A DNA stretch of 64,000 nucleotides. It comes from Drosophila miranda (lineage: Eukaryota > Arthropoda > Insecta > Diptera > Drosophilidae). Positions within the stretch are counted from its first letter, which is position 1. Each line of letters begins with the position of its first letter. Shown in pieces: positions 20,437 to 30,690 of this stretch. The notes beneath the pieces were generated by a model. The model saw nothing but the letters and a program-made list of their open reading frames with translations. It had not been told where the DNA came from and ran no database searches. The DNA lies in assembly GCF_003369915.1 (NCBI RefSeq), contig NC_046673.1, positions 8,292,001-8,356,000 on the forward strand, written 5' to 3'. The translations under genes were made by a program, and so were the position numbers.

Positions 20437-21317
20437 GTCAGTAGCCCAAGAGAATCTTCATTCATCTACTGATTAACTTGCCAAAACAGAAATAGGTAAG
20501 ACAAATTTCAAGCCAAGGAAAACAGTCGAATATTTGGGAGCAAATTTCCTACGAAGTTGAAATATTGTACTAGAATGGAATATGTACATAACATATACGA
20601 CTATGGGCTCATGACTGAATCAATGTAACGTTTTTTTACTGCTCGGTCCTTCGCATAACGAAACTGGGAGATGCTCTAACAAAGGAAACATCTAAATATA
20701 AAGTCAGAAAAATAAACATAAATGCATTGATTGACTGCAGCCCTACTACCATCTTAAGCCGTCGAGTAACTAAACGAACAAAATGTGCAACGGCTTAGAA
20801 AAGTTAAGAATTCGGCATACGAGTAGGTACATTTAAACCGTGTTCAAGAAGGTAAGAAGAAAAATTGTTTTTAGATTTGTGTATAAATATAAAAACAAAA
20901 TATAAAACAAGAATGGATGAGGATAATCTCATCCCATCTAATTGACTAAATATATGATATACACATAATTCGCCAACCGATCGATCGGATATCGGATGTA
21001 GATAAGTATATATGTACATATTGTACATATATCTAATAGATGGGCTGCCCAAGCATTATAATTCCAGAGCCAGTTTTTAATTATTTCAACTGCCTACCAA
21101 TTAAATTAGCATAATATTAATCGAGTATATTTGCAATTCATACGATTCCAGGCATCTGTGTGTGTGTTCTCGTCTCCAGTCGAATGCCCCCTGTGTGGGC
21201 ATCGTACGCGTATGTGTCTGCATCCACATATATTCGTACGTATGTCTGTATGTATATATGTGTGTATGTATGTAGAACTGTCCATAAACAACGCATCTCA
21301 ATGAGTTAGGATGATTC
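20437..21317. other. upstream spacer of the zucchini-like gene, unit 1
   Basis: AT-rich non-coding DNA, repeated at 30691-31568 with very few differences. It includes a (GTATGT)n-like stretch near 21236-21272. No gene was recognised. The unit ends at about 21309; the bases GGATGATT (about 21309-21316) sit at the junction with unit 2. Confidence 0.6.
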
Positions 21318-21440
21318 CAAAAGGAAGCGTTTCCGACCACATAAATAAAAAAAATTATGATCAACGTTAATAGAAAAGTCGATAAAGCCATGTCTGTCTG
21401 TCCATCTGTCCCGATGAGCGCCTAGATCTCAGAGATTATA
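21318..21440 (+). mobile_element. DINE-1 fragment, unit 2 copy
   Basis: GGAAGCGTTTCCGACCACAT through GATCTCAGAGATTATAA, the counterpart of 7418-7545, truncated by the small deletion. Confidence 0.75.
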
Positions 21441-21828
21441 ATTCTTTAGGACTTTTTTACTACTACTAACGCAAGCTCTCATGTGAAGTACAAAGCATCT
21501 GTGGCACAGTGTAATAATTGTCATGTGATACAATTTTTTAAGGAATGTCTGAAACAAGAATTTTGTGAGTTCTTTTGGGGCAGTGTATCTCCTGGTATTA
21601 GTTTGTGTATGTGTATGTGTATGCATATGTGTATGTGTTTTTTTTTTTTTCCATGGATACGCCACGGCGGGTGAGAATCTCTAAGAGACGCGACCGGCCC
21701 GTACCAGTCAACGAACTGGACTACCCCTTCGGGGCTTCCCAGCTAAACTCACCACCACGCACAGCTGCACACCTCATTCCCCGCGGGATCACCGCAAAGT
21801 ATTTCTTCGCGGGGATGGGTTGCCTACG

Positions 21829-24795
21829 TTAGGCACTCTCCTCTACGCGTCGCTCCCTTTCGCATCTTCTCAGATCGCTCTGGATGGCTATTAGGGTGTT
21901 GCTAACGCGCTGCCAGTTCTCGTCGGACTCCGTCATGAACGCCATTAGCTCCTCTGGTCGTGGGAAATACTCTGCACTTGAGCGGTACCTCGTGCAGTGG
22001 TAGATCACATGCTCCGGATCCTCGCTCTCATTCGAACACTCAGGACACTCGGGAGTATCCTCGTGTTTGAACCTATGTAGATACTTCCTGTATCCTCCGT
22101 GACCCGTCAGGAATTGGGTGAGGTGGTAGTTCATCTCTCCGCTTCTCCGCCCTATCCATGACTCAATGTCCGGGATTAGTCTATGGGTCCACCGTCCATT
22201 TGTGGCCGTGTCCCATCTTGCCTGCCATTTTTCTATCGACGCCCGCCTTTCCGACGCACGGATGGTCTCTAGCGATGCATTAGTTCGCATCCCTGCGCGC
22301 GCTTCATATACATGCGTCATCTCGAGCGCTAGTATATCCACCGGTATCATGGCCGCGAGGACCAGGGCTGCGTTATCCGACACCGTCCTATATCCAGACA
22401 CTACTCGAAGAGCGCAGAGCCGATATGGCACTGACATCTTTCTTCTTAGACTCATGTTGCCGGACAGGGTTGAAGACCACACCGGCGCAGCGTACAGTAG
22501 GATCGAGGCCACTACTCTCGCCAGGAGTATGCGACGACCTGCCTTGGGTCCACCAATATTTGGGAGCATCCTTGCGAGTGCTGCCTGCATCCGGGAGGCT
22601 TTTTGACTCACGTACTCGATGTGGGCCCGGTAGTTCAATCGGTTATCCAGCATCACGCCTAGGTACCGGATTGACTCCTGCGACTTAATAGTCGCATTAC
22701 CCACGCGAAACGTCGCGTACTCCACCTTCTTCCGACTCGTGATGAGTACAGCCTCCGTTTTGTGGCCAGCCAGGTCCAATCCCGCGTTTTCCATCCAGTT
22801 GGATACGATCCGGATTGCCTCGTTGGCCGTCGCCTCGACATCTCGAAGCTCTTTGGCTACCACGACCAGGGCGAGATCGTCAGCGAAACCGACAAGCGTG
22901 CATCCCTGCGGGAGCTGGAGTCTCAGGACGTCGTCGTACATTATGTTCCACAGTAGAGGTCCTAAGACTGATCCCTGTGGAACTCCGGCTGTCACCCTGT
23001 AGAGCTTTGGTCCCTCCTCCGTCTCGTACCTCAGTACCCTACCCGACAGGTAGCTGGCTATTATCCGAAGCAGGTAGGTGGGAACTCCAATCCTCCCGAG
23101 CGCCTCGTTTATCCGAGACCAGTTCGCTGAGTTAAACGCGTTACGGATATCCAGGGTCACCACCGCGCAGTACTCCTTTGTGTCAAATCTCCATCTTATT
23201 CCCTCGATCGCTCTGGATGCAATGTCGGTGACTGCCTTGATGGCGTCGACCGTTGATTTGGCCATCCGGAATCCGTACTGGGACTCCGATAAGGCCTCCT
23301 TCTCCTGGATCACAACTTGCAGTCGGTTGTAGACGATTCTCTCCAGGGTTTTGCCGACCGTATCCAGCAAACATATTGGGCGGTATCCTGATGGTTCCTC
23401 CGGGGACTTATTTCCTTTGGGTAGAAGTATTAGCCGCTGCACTTTCCACTGCTCTGGAAACACTCCTTCCCGTAGGCATTTGTTGAACGTGTCAACAAAT
23501 ACTTCTGGTCTGGTGGTTGCTCCAAGCTTCAATGCCTTGTTTGGGATACCGTCCGGTCCTGGTGCCTTTTTATCCCCAATTCTCCTGGTAGCCGCTATCA
23601 CCTCCTCAACAGAAATCTGTTGCCACAGCTCGGAGTCTTGGCTCGAGACGCTTTCCTCCCTATACGGGTGCTGTGGGAATAGGGCCTCCACGATGCTACG
23701 AAGCAGGATCGGGCAGGTCACTTCCGGTGTTGACTGGCTCCTTATCCTCTTGGTGACGACCTTATATGCCGTCCCCCAAGGGTTGACGTCCGCCTCCTCG
23801 CATATCTGCCTGAAGCAGGCTGACTTGCTCTCCTTTATGGCACGTTTAAGGGCTCTTTTCGCTGATCGGAGTTCCTCTCCCCTGGTTTCGAACTCAGGCC
23901 GACCTCGTGCTCTCTGGTAGCACCGTCTTGCTCGTAGGCAGGCTTTCCTTAGCTGGTTAACCTCCGCATTCCACCAGTAGCAGGGCGCTCCTCTTTTGCA
24001 AGGCTTCCTTCTTGGCATTGCCACATCACATACCTCCTCCATGAGCTTCGCCAGTTTCTGAGCCAGGCCCTCTGCCGTTTCTCGCGCAGGGCTCCAGCTG
24101 GCGTTGCGCAGATATTCCGTGAAGGTTTCCACATCCAGGTGGTCGCCCTTCCATTTAGGTCCGGTAATTTTGGCTAGCTGTCTTTTCGTTGCTGCTCCGC
24201 ATTCGAAGTGGATCGCCTGGTGGTCGCTGAACGTAAACTCCTCGCTTACTCTCCACGTAGCTCCCCTATGGAGTGAGACGCTCATGAAGGTTAGGTCGAT
24301 AATGGACCCTCGACCCGCCTTGAAGTAGGTTAGCTTCCTGCCATCGTTTGCGAGTATTACGTCCAAGGACGCAAATTCCTCGAGCAGACACGTGCCTCTG
24401 GCGTTGGTTTCCTTACTGCCCCACTCTACGGACCACGCATTAAAGTCTCCCGCTATTATTACGGGGGCTCTTCCGCGCGCGTCTTCGGCTATATGCGCTA
24501 GCATACTTTGGAAGCGCGCTAGGTCCCAGCTCGGCGGGGCATAGCAGCTATAGAAGGTTACCTCTCTAAGCATCGCTCTAACAAATCCTTCGTTGGCTGC
24601 GCATATCTCCTGGGGGTGGATTTGTACGGCCCAGATGGCCGCCTTGCCGCAACTGCTGCTGGTCCAACCGCTTCCTGGTATCGCCCTGAATGGCTCGCAG
24701 ATGAGCACGACTTCGGTCTTCCTCTCCCTGACTGCTTGTCTCAGGAGAGACTGAGCAGCTTCGCAATGGTTTAAGTTCAGCTGAGTACACCTCAT
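21829..24795 (-). CDS. ORF2: endonuclease and reverse transcriptase of the Waldo-like element (988 aa)
   Basis: Residues 1-200 form an APE-type endonuclease (QLNLNHCEAAQ, ICEPF, AGDFNAWSVEWGS at about 115, IDLTFMS, SDHQAIHFE at about 190). Residues 410-700 are the reverse transcriptase (KAPGPDGIPNKALK, LILLPKGNKSPEEPSGYRP, YGFRMAKST, VTLDIRNAFNSANW, AGVPQGSVLGPLLW, catalytic FADD at about 637-640). A Cys/His motif near the end (CPECSNESEDPEHVIYHC) is typical of R1-clade proteins. The frame is intact. Its ATG overlaps the ORF1 stop as ATGA (24795-24792), which suggests translation by termination and reinitiation. Confidence 0.95.
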   Translation of the reverse strand: MRCTQLNLNHCEAAQSLLRQAVRERKTEVVLICEPFRAIPGSGWTSSSCGKAAIWAVQIHPQEICAANEGFVRAMLREVTFYSCYAPPSWDLARFQSMLAHIAEDARGRAPVIIAGDFNAWSVEWGSKETNARGTCLLEEFASLDVILANDGRKLTYFKAGRGSIIDLTFMSVSLHRGATWRVSEEFTFSDHQAIHFECGAATKRQLAKITGPKWKGDHLDVETFTEYLRNASWSPARETAEGLAQKLAKLMEEVCDVAMPRRKPCKRGAPCYWWNAEVNQLRKACLRARRCYQRARGRPEFETRGEELRSAKRALKRAIKESKSACFRQICEEADVNPWGTAYKVVTKRIRSQSTPEVTCPILLRSIVEALFPQHPYREESVSSQDSELWQQISVEEVIAATRRIGDKKAPGPDGIPNKALKLGATTRPEVFVDTFNKCLREGVFPEQWKVQRLILLPKGNKSPEEPSGYRPICLLDTVGKTLERIVYNRLQVVIQEKEALSESQYGFRMAKSTVDAIKAVTDIASRAIEGIRWRFDTKEYCAVVTLDIRNAFNSANWSRINEALGRIGVPTYLLRIIASYLSGRVLRYETEEGPKLYRVTAGVPQGSVLGPLLWNIMYDDVLRLQLPQGCTLVGFADDLALVVVAKELRDVEATANEAIRIVSNWMENAGLDLAGHKTEAVLITSRKKVEYATFRVGNATIKSQESIRYLGVMLDNRLNYRAHIEYVSQKASRMQAALARMLPNIGGPKAGRRILLARVVASILLYAAPVWSSTLSGNMSLRRKMSVPYRLCALRVVSGYRTVSDNAALVLAAMIPVDILALEMTHVYEARAGMRTNASLETIRASERRASIEKWQARWDTATNGRWTHRLIPDIESWIGRRSGEMNYHLTQFLTGHGGYRKYLHRFKHEDTPECPECSNESEDPEHVIYHCTRYRSSAEYFPRPEELMAFMTESDENWQRVSNTLIAIQSDLRRCERERRVEESA

Positions 24796-26165
24796 GCTGA
24801 TCTTTTAGTCATGGCGTTCCTAATCTGGGGGCATCTACTGCTGCCGGCCACGTACTTCCAGTCTGCGCTCGTTCCCTTGCAGAGCATGCACTGTGGTTCC
24901 AGGCTACAGTCCTTTGCCAGGTGGTTCTCCTTTCCACATCTTCTACACAGCTTGGACCTATCTACTTTGCTACTGCACTGTCGTGCCATATGCCCAAACT
25001 CGAGACATCTGAAGCATTTGGTGACGCTGATTCGCTCACGCAGTCTGCATCTTACCCAGCCTACTTTTAGGACTCCTATTTTCAGAGCCTTTTGAGCGCT
25101 CTCCGCTGGCAGCCTGATTGTGGCCGTCTGGGTTCCGCCGTATGCCTTTCTCAGCTGGATGTCATCCGCAGACAGCTCCGCCAATTCCACCTGGCTTCTC
25201 AGAGCCTCGCATATATCCTCCGTGGTGGTTATTTCGTCCAGGTCCTTGCACTCTACGGTCACCCGGTGCGACAGGCTACGGACTTCTGCGTGCTCCTTCA
25301 GCGTATTGGCTACCAGGCTTTTAAACATCTCCGTCTCCTCTCCCGACTTGTTGAGCTGTAGAAGTAGCTCTCCTTTTTGGGTCCTCCTGATCCTGGCGAC
25401 CGCATCACCGAGTCCACGCAGGGTTTCGTCCGTCCTAACCTTGCGCAGTATCTCTGCATAGGTCTTTTCACCTTTGGTGGCAATGACGATGGCGTCTGGT
25501 CGCGTCTTGTCCGCGAGCGCTCCAGTCGGCTTTTGCGGCCTCTTCCTTCTGCGCCGGTTGGTCACCGTCAGAAATTGGGTCTCCTCCGGCTCCTTTCTCT
25601 CCCTTTCAGCGTGGGCGTCCTTTTCAACTGCTACTCCTGGTGTGGTCTGGACCTCGACCGCTGCCTTGGTCCTCTTTGTCCGGGGTGTTGGTGCACCTGC
25701 AGCCTGTTTCCTCTTAGGCTCCGGGAGAGGTCTGAAAATCGGTGACGTCTGAGAGGACTGGTGGGTCCTGATCACCGCCTTAGCTCCTTCGTCGTGCAGC
25801 TGGATAGCAACCAGCTCATACAGCACCCTTATGCTCTCGATCGAGTCCCGCATGGGTTGGTGTATGGATCGCCTCTTGCCATCCTCGAGCATCTCCACTA
25901 GCTGCGTGATCTCTCGTCCTAGATCGCGCAGCGCTGTGCTGCCCTGAGCTTTTTGGTGCTGCTCCGGGCCAGGGAGGGCCGGCAGCGGGGCGTCGGTCCG
26001 CTCACCAGTTGGCGTTCTCGCCATTTTTTTGCTTTTATTGAAGCCTTCTGAGTCGTTCGTCGTTATGGGTGTGATACTTTTACTCATTTTGTTGGGTCCC
26101 AACTCGTAAGCCGTTGTCCTTGTCTGTTGTACAGTCGCGTTATGATCCCATGGTTGTCTATGCAA
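24792..26165 (-). CDS. ORF1: Gag-like nucleic-acid-binding protein of the Waldo-like element (up to 457 aa)
   Basis: The C-terminal part has two perfect CCHC zinc knuckles (CFRCLEFGHMARQC and CRRCGKENHLAKDC) and a third, irregular one (CMLCKGTSADW followed by Cys), the usual R1/jockey ORF1 arrangement. The N-terminal half is rich in Pro, Arg, Lys and Gln. The true start may be the Met at about residue 27 (MSKSITPIT) rather than the first ATG. The frame is intact and overlaps ORF2 by four bases. Confidence 0.92.
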   Translation of the reverse strand: MHRQPWDHNATVQQTRTTAYELGPNKMSKSITPITTNDSEGFNKSKKMARTPTGERTDAPLPALPGPEQHQKAQGSTALRDLGREITQLVEMLEDGKRRSIHQPMRDSIESIRVLYELVAIQLHDEGAKAVIRTHQSSQTSPIFRPLPEPKRKQAAGAPTPRTKRTKAAVEVQTTPGVAVEKDAHAERERKEPEETQFLTVTNRRRRKRPQKPTGALADKTRPDAIVIATKGEKTYAEILRKVRTDETLRGLGDAVARIRRTQKGELLLQLNKSGEETEMFKSLVANTLKEHAEVRSLSHRVTVECKDLDEITTTEDICEALRSQVELAELSADDIQLRKAYGGTQTATIRLPAESAQKALKIGVLKVGWVRCRLRERISVTKCFRCLEFGHMARQCSSKVDRSKLCRRCGKENHLAKDCSLEPQCMLCKGTSADWKYVAGSSRCPQIRNAMTKRSA

Positions 26166-26673
26166 GCAGGGAGGCCATGCGAGGGTTGACTCCCGCCCTT
26201 ATGGGGTCGGGAGTTCAGAGCCGGATCCGCGCTAGTCAGGAGTGACTCAACTGAGCCTGTACGCCAATTTAATGGCTACGGAACAAGGAGCGTGCTTAGA
26301 GATTTGCCAATTTTTCACGGGACGGGGGCAGAAGCAGCATTAACCTAGCAGCCATTTCGGCGGGGTTTCATTCCGCGTACTAAAGTGCTAGAATGCTGGC
26401 TTCCGTCAGCCCTGGGGTCATCAATCCAAAAAAAAGGGGGTCCAGTTCCTATCCTAAGACTTTGCTGGTCTCCGTCTTAGTCCCCTTCTCGTATTAGCTA
26501 GGTGTTTCACAAGTGTGTTAGACCTATCCGGGGGATACCTGGCTTGTGCCGGCGGTTACGAGTTGCTTTAGTGCTCTTTAGAGGGAGCAGAACATCCCCG
26601 TGTCTTCTTAGTCGCCTCATACGACAAGCTGTGACATGCTGTGGTGGTATTCTACTGCCCGCTCACCACACGG

Positions 26674-26705
<32 letters not shown>

Positions 26706-26942
26706 GTGTGTAGCAGCAAAAATGTCAAAGAAAATGCATTTAAATAGAACGAAAACTTTCCAGCACAGTTTCGGCGTTCATTTGTATGCATATGTAGTGT
26801 TCGTGTATCTGTATTAATGTGTGCGTGGAGACAGTGGATCCGTATACATATGCATAGTATGTGTGTAGGTGGTGTGCGTTGAACTCTGTAGGTATATGTG
26901 CAATCCTCCACATCTTCAGCGGAACAGATTTGCTTAGGCAGC
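26674..26942. other. (GTATGT)n continuation and 3' flank of the KCMF1-like gene, unit 2
   Basis: The microsatellite (about 26674-26711) resumes directly after the Waldo 5' end and is followed by DNA matching 7883-8112 with about six differences. It probably holds the 3' UTR of the minus-strand gene. Confidence 0.7.
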
Positions 26943-27633
26943 TTAGTCCGCCTCCACGCTGCTAGTATCGCGGGGCAAGGGCTTGGATGGCCTCCTGCGA
27001 GCGATACGGACGTGCGGACGACGTTGTGGCAGTCTGGAGCGCGCACCCTCTCCTAAAGAGTGACGGGAGAGGCGATCGGCAATGTTGGCTATTCCCGACT
27101 CCTCCTCTGCACTGGCAACGGCAGCGCGAATGCTCGACGGTTCGCGATGCTGACGGCGAAAGTGCTGCGAAATGTTGAGCAAGCGGCCGGGTGGGGCCAT
27201 GGGCACGGCCACGCACAGTGGACAGATGGCGTCGCTGCGGTCGTCGTTGTGCTGGGCAACCACATGCTTCACAAGTTCGAAGTACGAATGGCCCATGGAG
27301 CCGCAAATGGGGCAAGTGAAGCTATCGGCGTTCAGATAGGGAATTGGCTCCCCGGCAAAGTACAGCTTCTTAGCATTCTCGTCCAGCAGGCACTGCATTG
27401 GATGCTCCGACTTGTGCGGCCCATTCACCACCTTGGCGTCATAGCAGCTCTGACACAAATCAAAGTCGGCGCACTGCAAGCACTTGAAGCGGCAGCCAGT
27501 TATTCCGTTGCCCCAAAGGTCGCAGCCGTCACAAGTTGCGCGCGTGTGAGGCTCCATTATGATTCCAGTTGCTTAACCTTGTGGAGAGATGATGAGTCGA
27601 CAAAAAGAATTACAATTTCTCCAAAGGACTTAC
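26943..27633 (-). CDS. KCMF1-like ZZ/Di19 zinc-finger protein, copy 2 (204 aa)
   Basis: Coding 27557-26943, with the same 5' UTR intron (27633-27578). All ZZ and Di19 zinc ligands are as in copy 1. Residues 1-155 or so are identical to copy 1 even at the DNA level. The last 50 residues differ at nine places (among them S/A and D/N in the GISDIADR stretch, then F/S, S/P, L/P, M/R, N/K, P/R and E/V). This makes the tail more basic and proline-rich than in copy 1. Its function presumably parallels copy 1; the tail may direct different partners. Confidence 0.85.
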
Positions 27634-28359
27634 CTTTTTTCGAGCTCGGATGTTGAAACTTGCAAATTTTACCAGAGAGAAATACGTGGATGACGTTTCC
27701 AGGCGTCGATAATAATTGAGAGCAACTCTGTTCCGATTCAAAATAAATCGAAAAGAGTTGCCAGACTGTTCAAAAGAAGGCGTTAAGCTATAATTTAATT
27801 GTAATTAAATTCAAAGCTGATTTTGCAGTATTTCAAGCTTTACAATAAAAAACATAAATTTCTTCTTAGGAAAAGACTGTTTTTAATGGTAGGTTTCAAA
27901 ACGCTTGTTCTTGATCATTTTTACGATTTCTCTGATTAATTTTTATTTTTTTTGATTCGATTTCGTGAATTAACGCTTATATATAAAACAATACAAATCT
28001 AATATTTTGTACTTTCCCTGAGGTTTTCAAGTAAAAATATTGATCAAAACTGCCCCAAAATTTAAAAAAATTGACATTTGAAAGCTTAATAAAGACGTTA
28101 AGCTTGAGCTTTGATGACAGATTGGCAGCTGTATTTATTATCTTTTCAGAATGGAAAAGTTCTTCAAAACTACATATGTGTATAAATGTAGCATACTAAT
28201 GTTTTATGAAAAAACGATACATTACCTTTAAAAAATAACAATAAAAAAATAATCATTTAAATTCAAATTATAAGTCATTAAACATTTTTAGCCCAAATAC
28301 TCCACTGGAATCACTATCAAAAAACTCAGCGTTCAATAAAATTAGCTCGTGCTGGAACG
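27634..28359. other. intergenic DNA of unit 2
   Basis: Counterpart of 8804-9529. No gene recognised. Confidence 0.6.
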
Positions 28360-28886
28360 CTCATGTATCGATCGCTCCAAGTGCCCAACAAGTGCAACGG
28401 ATCACTTATAATCTCATCTCGGGCCTTGGAAAAATGGCTAGCAGACTGGGGCATGCATGTGAATGAGCAAAAGTGCAAACAGACAAACTTGCCCACCGGT
28501 GTCTCTCAACAACATCAGCATTCCAACCGAAGTAGCGTACCTTGGTGTACATTTGCATAGACGGCTCACTTGGTGTAAACACATGGAAGCAAAGAGAAAT
28601 CTACTGAAACTTATAGCTAGAATTCCACATTGTCCTCGCCACTAAAACTGGAGTACAAAGTACTTTTGTACGGTACAGTTTTCAAAGCAATTTTGACATA
28701 TGTATGGCTCCGAACTAGGGGGAAAGCCTGGCTGAATCAAAGATAATGAGAACTAGCACTGGGCATCATAGTACATACGGAGTGCAAATCTTCATAAGGA
28801 CTTAAATGTCGAATTTATTAAGGATGAAATCGCCAAGGCGAAAGGAAAGTATCTGGTCAAGTTTCAGAGCCATCCTAATAGACTTG
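28360..28886 (+). mobile_element. jockey-like RT remnant, unit 2 copy
   Basis: The same broken frames as 9530-10055. This copy is continuous through the two TGCA sites (28454-28457, and the second near 29560) that border the LTR element in unit 1, so it gives the uninterrupted reference order. Confidence 0.75.
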
Positions 28887-29391
28887 CGCCGAGTCAATTG
28901 AGCCATGTCTCTCTGTCAGTCTGTCCGTCTGTCCTTTCGTCCGTCTGTCCGTCCCTATGAGCGCCTACTGCTCTGAGAGTATAAGAGCTAGAGCAGCGAC
29001 ATTTTGTATGGAGACTTCTGTGATATGTCACTGTTACAAGTGTATTTCAAAACTATTTCGCCAGGCCCCCTTCCGTCCCCACAATCCACAATTTTGAAGA
29101 TACGAGAAAACCATAAACGCAGAATCGTAGGGAATGACAATCTCTTCTAGACTGCAGAATCTGAACTAGATCGTATCATTTTTATAGCCAGAATAAAGAA
29201 AACAGTTTCATTCGATCTCGCTCTGTCTCTCTCTAACACACACGTTTCATGGTCGGCTTTGCTATTGCCTAAGAATAACAAAACCAAGAAACAGAAACAG
29301 ACGAAGACAGAAGGAGAGACTGAATCGGAATTTGACAGCAGCCAGAAAGGAGAGCTATTATAGTTTCGGGGCCAAAGTTTACATACTCGTA
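28887..29391 (+). mobile_element. DINE-1-like block, unit 2 copy
   Basis: Same landmarks as 10056-10560, with private differences towards its right end (TAACAAAACC, GAAGGAGAGACT). Confidence 0.75.
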
Positions 29392-29885
29392 CCATTCCCT
29401 TGTATGACATGCATAATATTTTTGGTCGATTTGTATTGCTGATTTACTGATCATAAGATATTGTGTGAATCACAATCGTCTGCTCGTACACCAATTGAAA
29501 GCGAAACTGCAAACGCATTCAAAAGCTCCGAAAAAAGCAAAAACTCTTCACCGGTGCAAGTGCACACATTGCTGAAAAGCTTAAAGCTTAAAAAGCTCGC
29601 CCAGAGCGGCTCGTCTTTGCTTGATCGATCAAGCATGTTGTTTTTTCCTATCAGAAAGCTGAGTGCTGATATCTACCATAGAATTTTAGCTTCGGGACTA
29701 TGGAAACTATCTATGTACAAGATTTTCGCCATGTTTTTGTGGCTTATGCACAGACATGTACATAATTACACAAATGGGAACTTTTGAGCTGATTATCTAA
29801 AAAAACAACAAACTTTTATTTATGTTTATTTAAGGCAACGAATAATCATTAAAATAAGATATATGTAATTGAATTAACGTGTAAC
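29392..29885. other. spacer, unit 2
   Basis: Counterpart of 19138-19631. Non-coding as far as can be seen. Confidence 0.5.
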
Positions 29886-30690
29886 TTAGAAAAAATTTTG
29901 TTCTGCGAAGTAAGGCGGGGTGATGGGATATAAGATGTCCCATTTATCAAAGAAAATTTGGTAGTGGTAATTATCATGCCTATAATCGCGTTTCCGCTTC
30001 ACGGCAGCTAGGATCCAGTTGAGACACCCTTTCATGTTGCCCCTTAGACGCCAAAGACAGGTGTGGATCGTATCCTGCTTGGCCTCTAACCCCAGGGCTC
30101 GCTTCTCACTGTCTATTATAGCAAAATTGTAGCCGAATTTTACACCGATCGGGAAGCCGCGCACCGGCACACCCAAGGCGCAGATTAGCTGCATCGCTGG
30201 CCCATTAGCCGCGAGCATTTCCTCGCTGGCGAGAACCCGCACATTGACACCCCGATTATGTGCACCCAACATGCGGTCAAGGTACTGGACATTGGCGGTG
30301 GACAGCAGCACCACGTCCAGGCATATTTTTGCCTTGTCAATCAATTCACCCACACGTTTCAACCGGCAGTCATCGCACACGACCGTGCGGCCATTGTGCC
30401 AACCATTAAATAAGACCACGTGACCGGTATCCGGCATTCCATAGATACTCTGCCACACATGGAGATCGATCTTGTAGAGGTAGCGACGCAGACTCCTCCT
30501 GGGCGAGGAGGCAGTCCAGTGGTACATAAACCTGTGGAGGATGCCGTATGTCATTTGAAAGTATTTTCTTTATCTACTTCCGAACTCACCAAATACGGAA
30601 AAAGGCGAACAATTTTGAAAGCAGGTTTACCAGGGCACTATAGCATGATCCCATCAGGCTGCAGACGCTTTTAATAATTTCGGGCATCAT
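29886..30690 (-). CDS. zucchini-like phospholipase-D-family protein, catalytic site lost, copy 2 (248 aa)
   Basis: Exon 1 is 30690-30590 and exon 2 is 30531-29886, with the intron 30589-30532. Exon structure, splice sites and length are the same as copy 1. It differs by six amino acids (Y/H, A/T, Q/K, I/N, S/A, F/C) and one silent change over exon 2. The same catalytic losses are present (G and N in place of His and Lys; Asp kept), so the loss predates the duplication. Six replacements to one silent change is no sign of strong constraint, but both frames and splice sites remain intact. Confidence 0.82.

Larger units (their letters stand above)
7416..21309. repeat. tandem duplication, unit 1
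   Basis: The sequence from about 7416 onward is repeated at high identity from about 21318. The unit contains, in order: DINE-1 fragment, (GTATGT)n, KCMF1-like gene, jockey-like remnant, second DINE-1 block, zucchini-like gene. Removing the LTR element and the local 1.1-kb duplication leaves about 5.2 kb, the same as unit 2 without its Waldo insertion. The unit ends at the ATGAGTTA reached at about 21308, matched at 31561-31568. Confidence 0.9.
21638..26673 (-). mobile_element. Waldo-like R1-clade non-LTR retrotransposon, full length
   Basis: A 5.0-kb element on the minus strand with a 5' UTR (26673-26166), ORF1, ORF2, a 3' UTR and a 13-base poly(A) tail (T run 21638-21650). Both ends lie in the (GTATGT)n microsatellite, i.e. 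ACAY repeats in element sense. Targeting of ACAY repeats is the known habit of the Waldo lineage of the R1 clade. Both ORFs are uninterrupted, so this copy may be recent and possibly active. The intact microsatellite of unit 1 (7840-7882) is the empty site. Confidence 0.9.

Noticed and set aside
22166-23920. Several plus-strand frames of 60-189 codons
   Set aside because: Antisense shadows of the Waldo ORF2.
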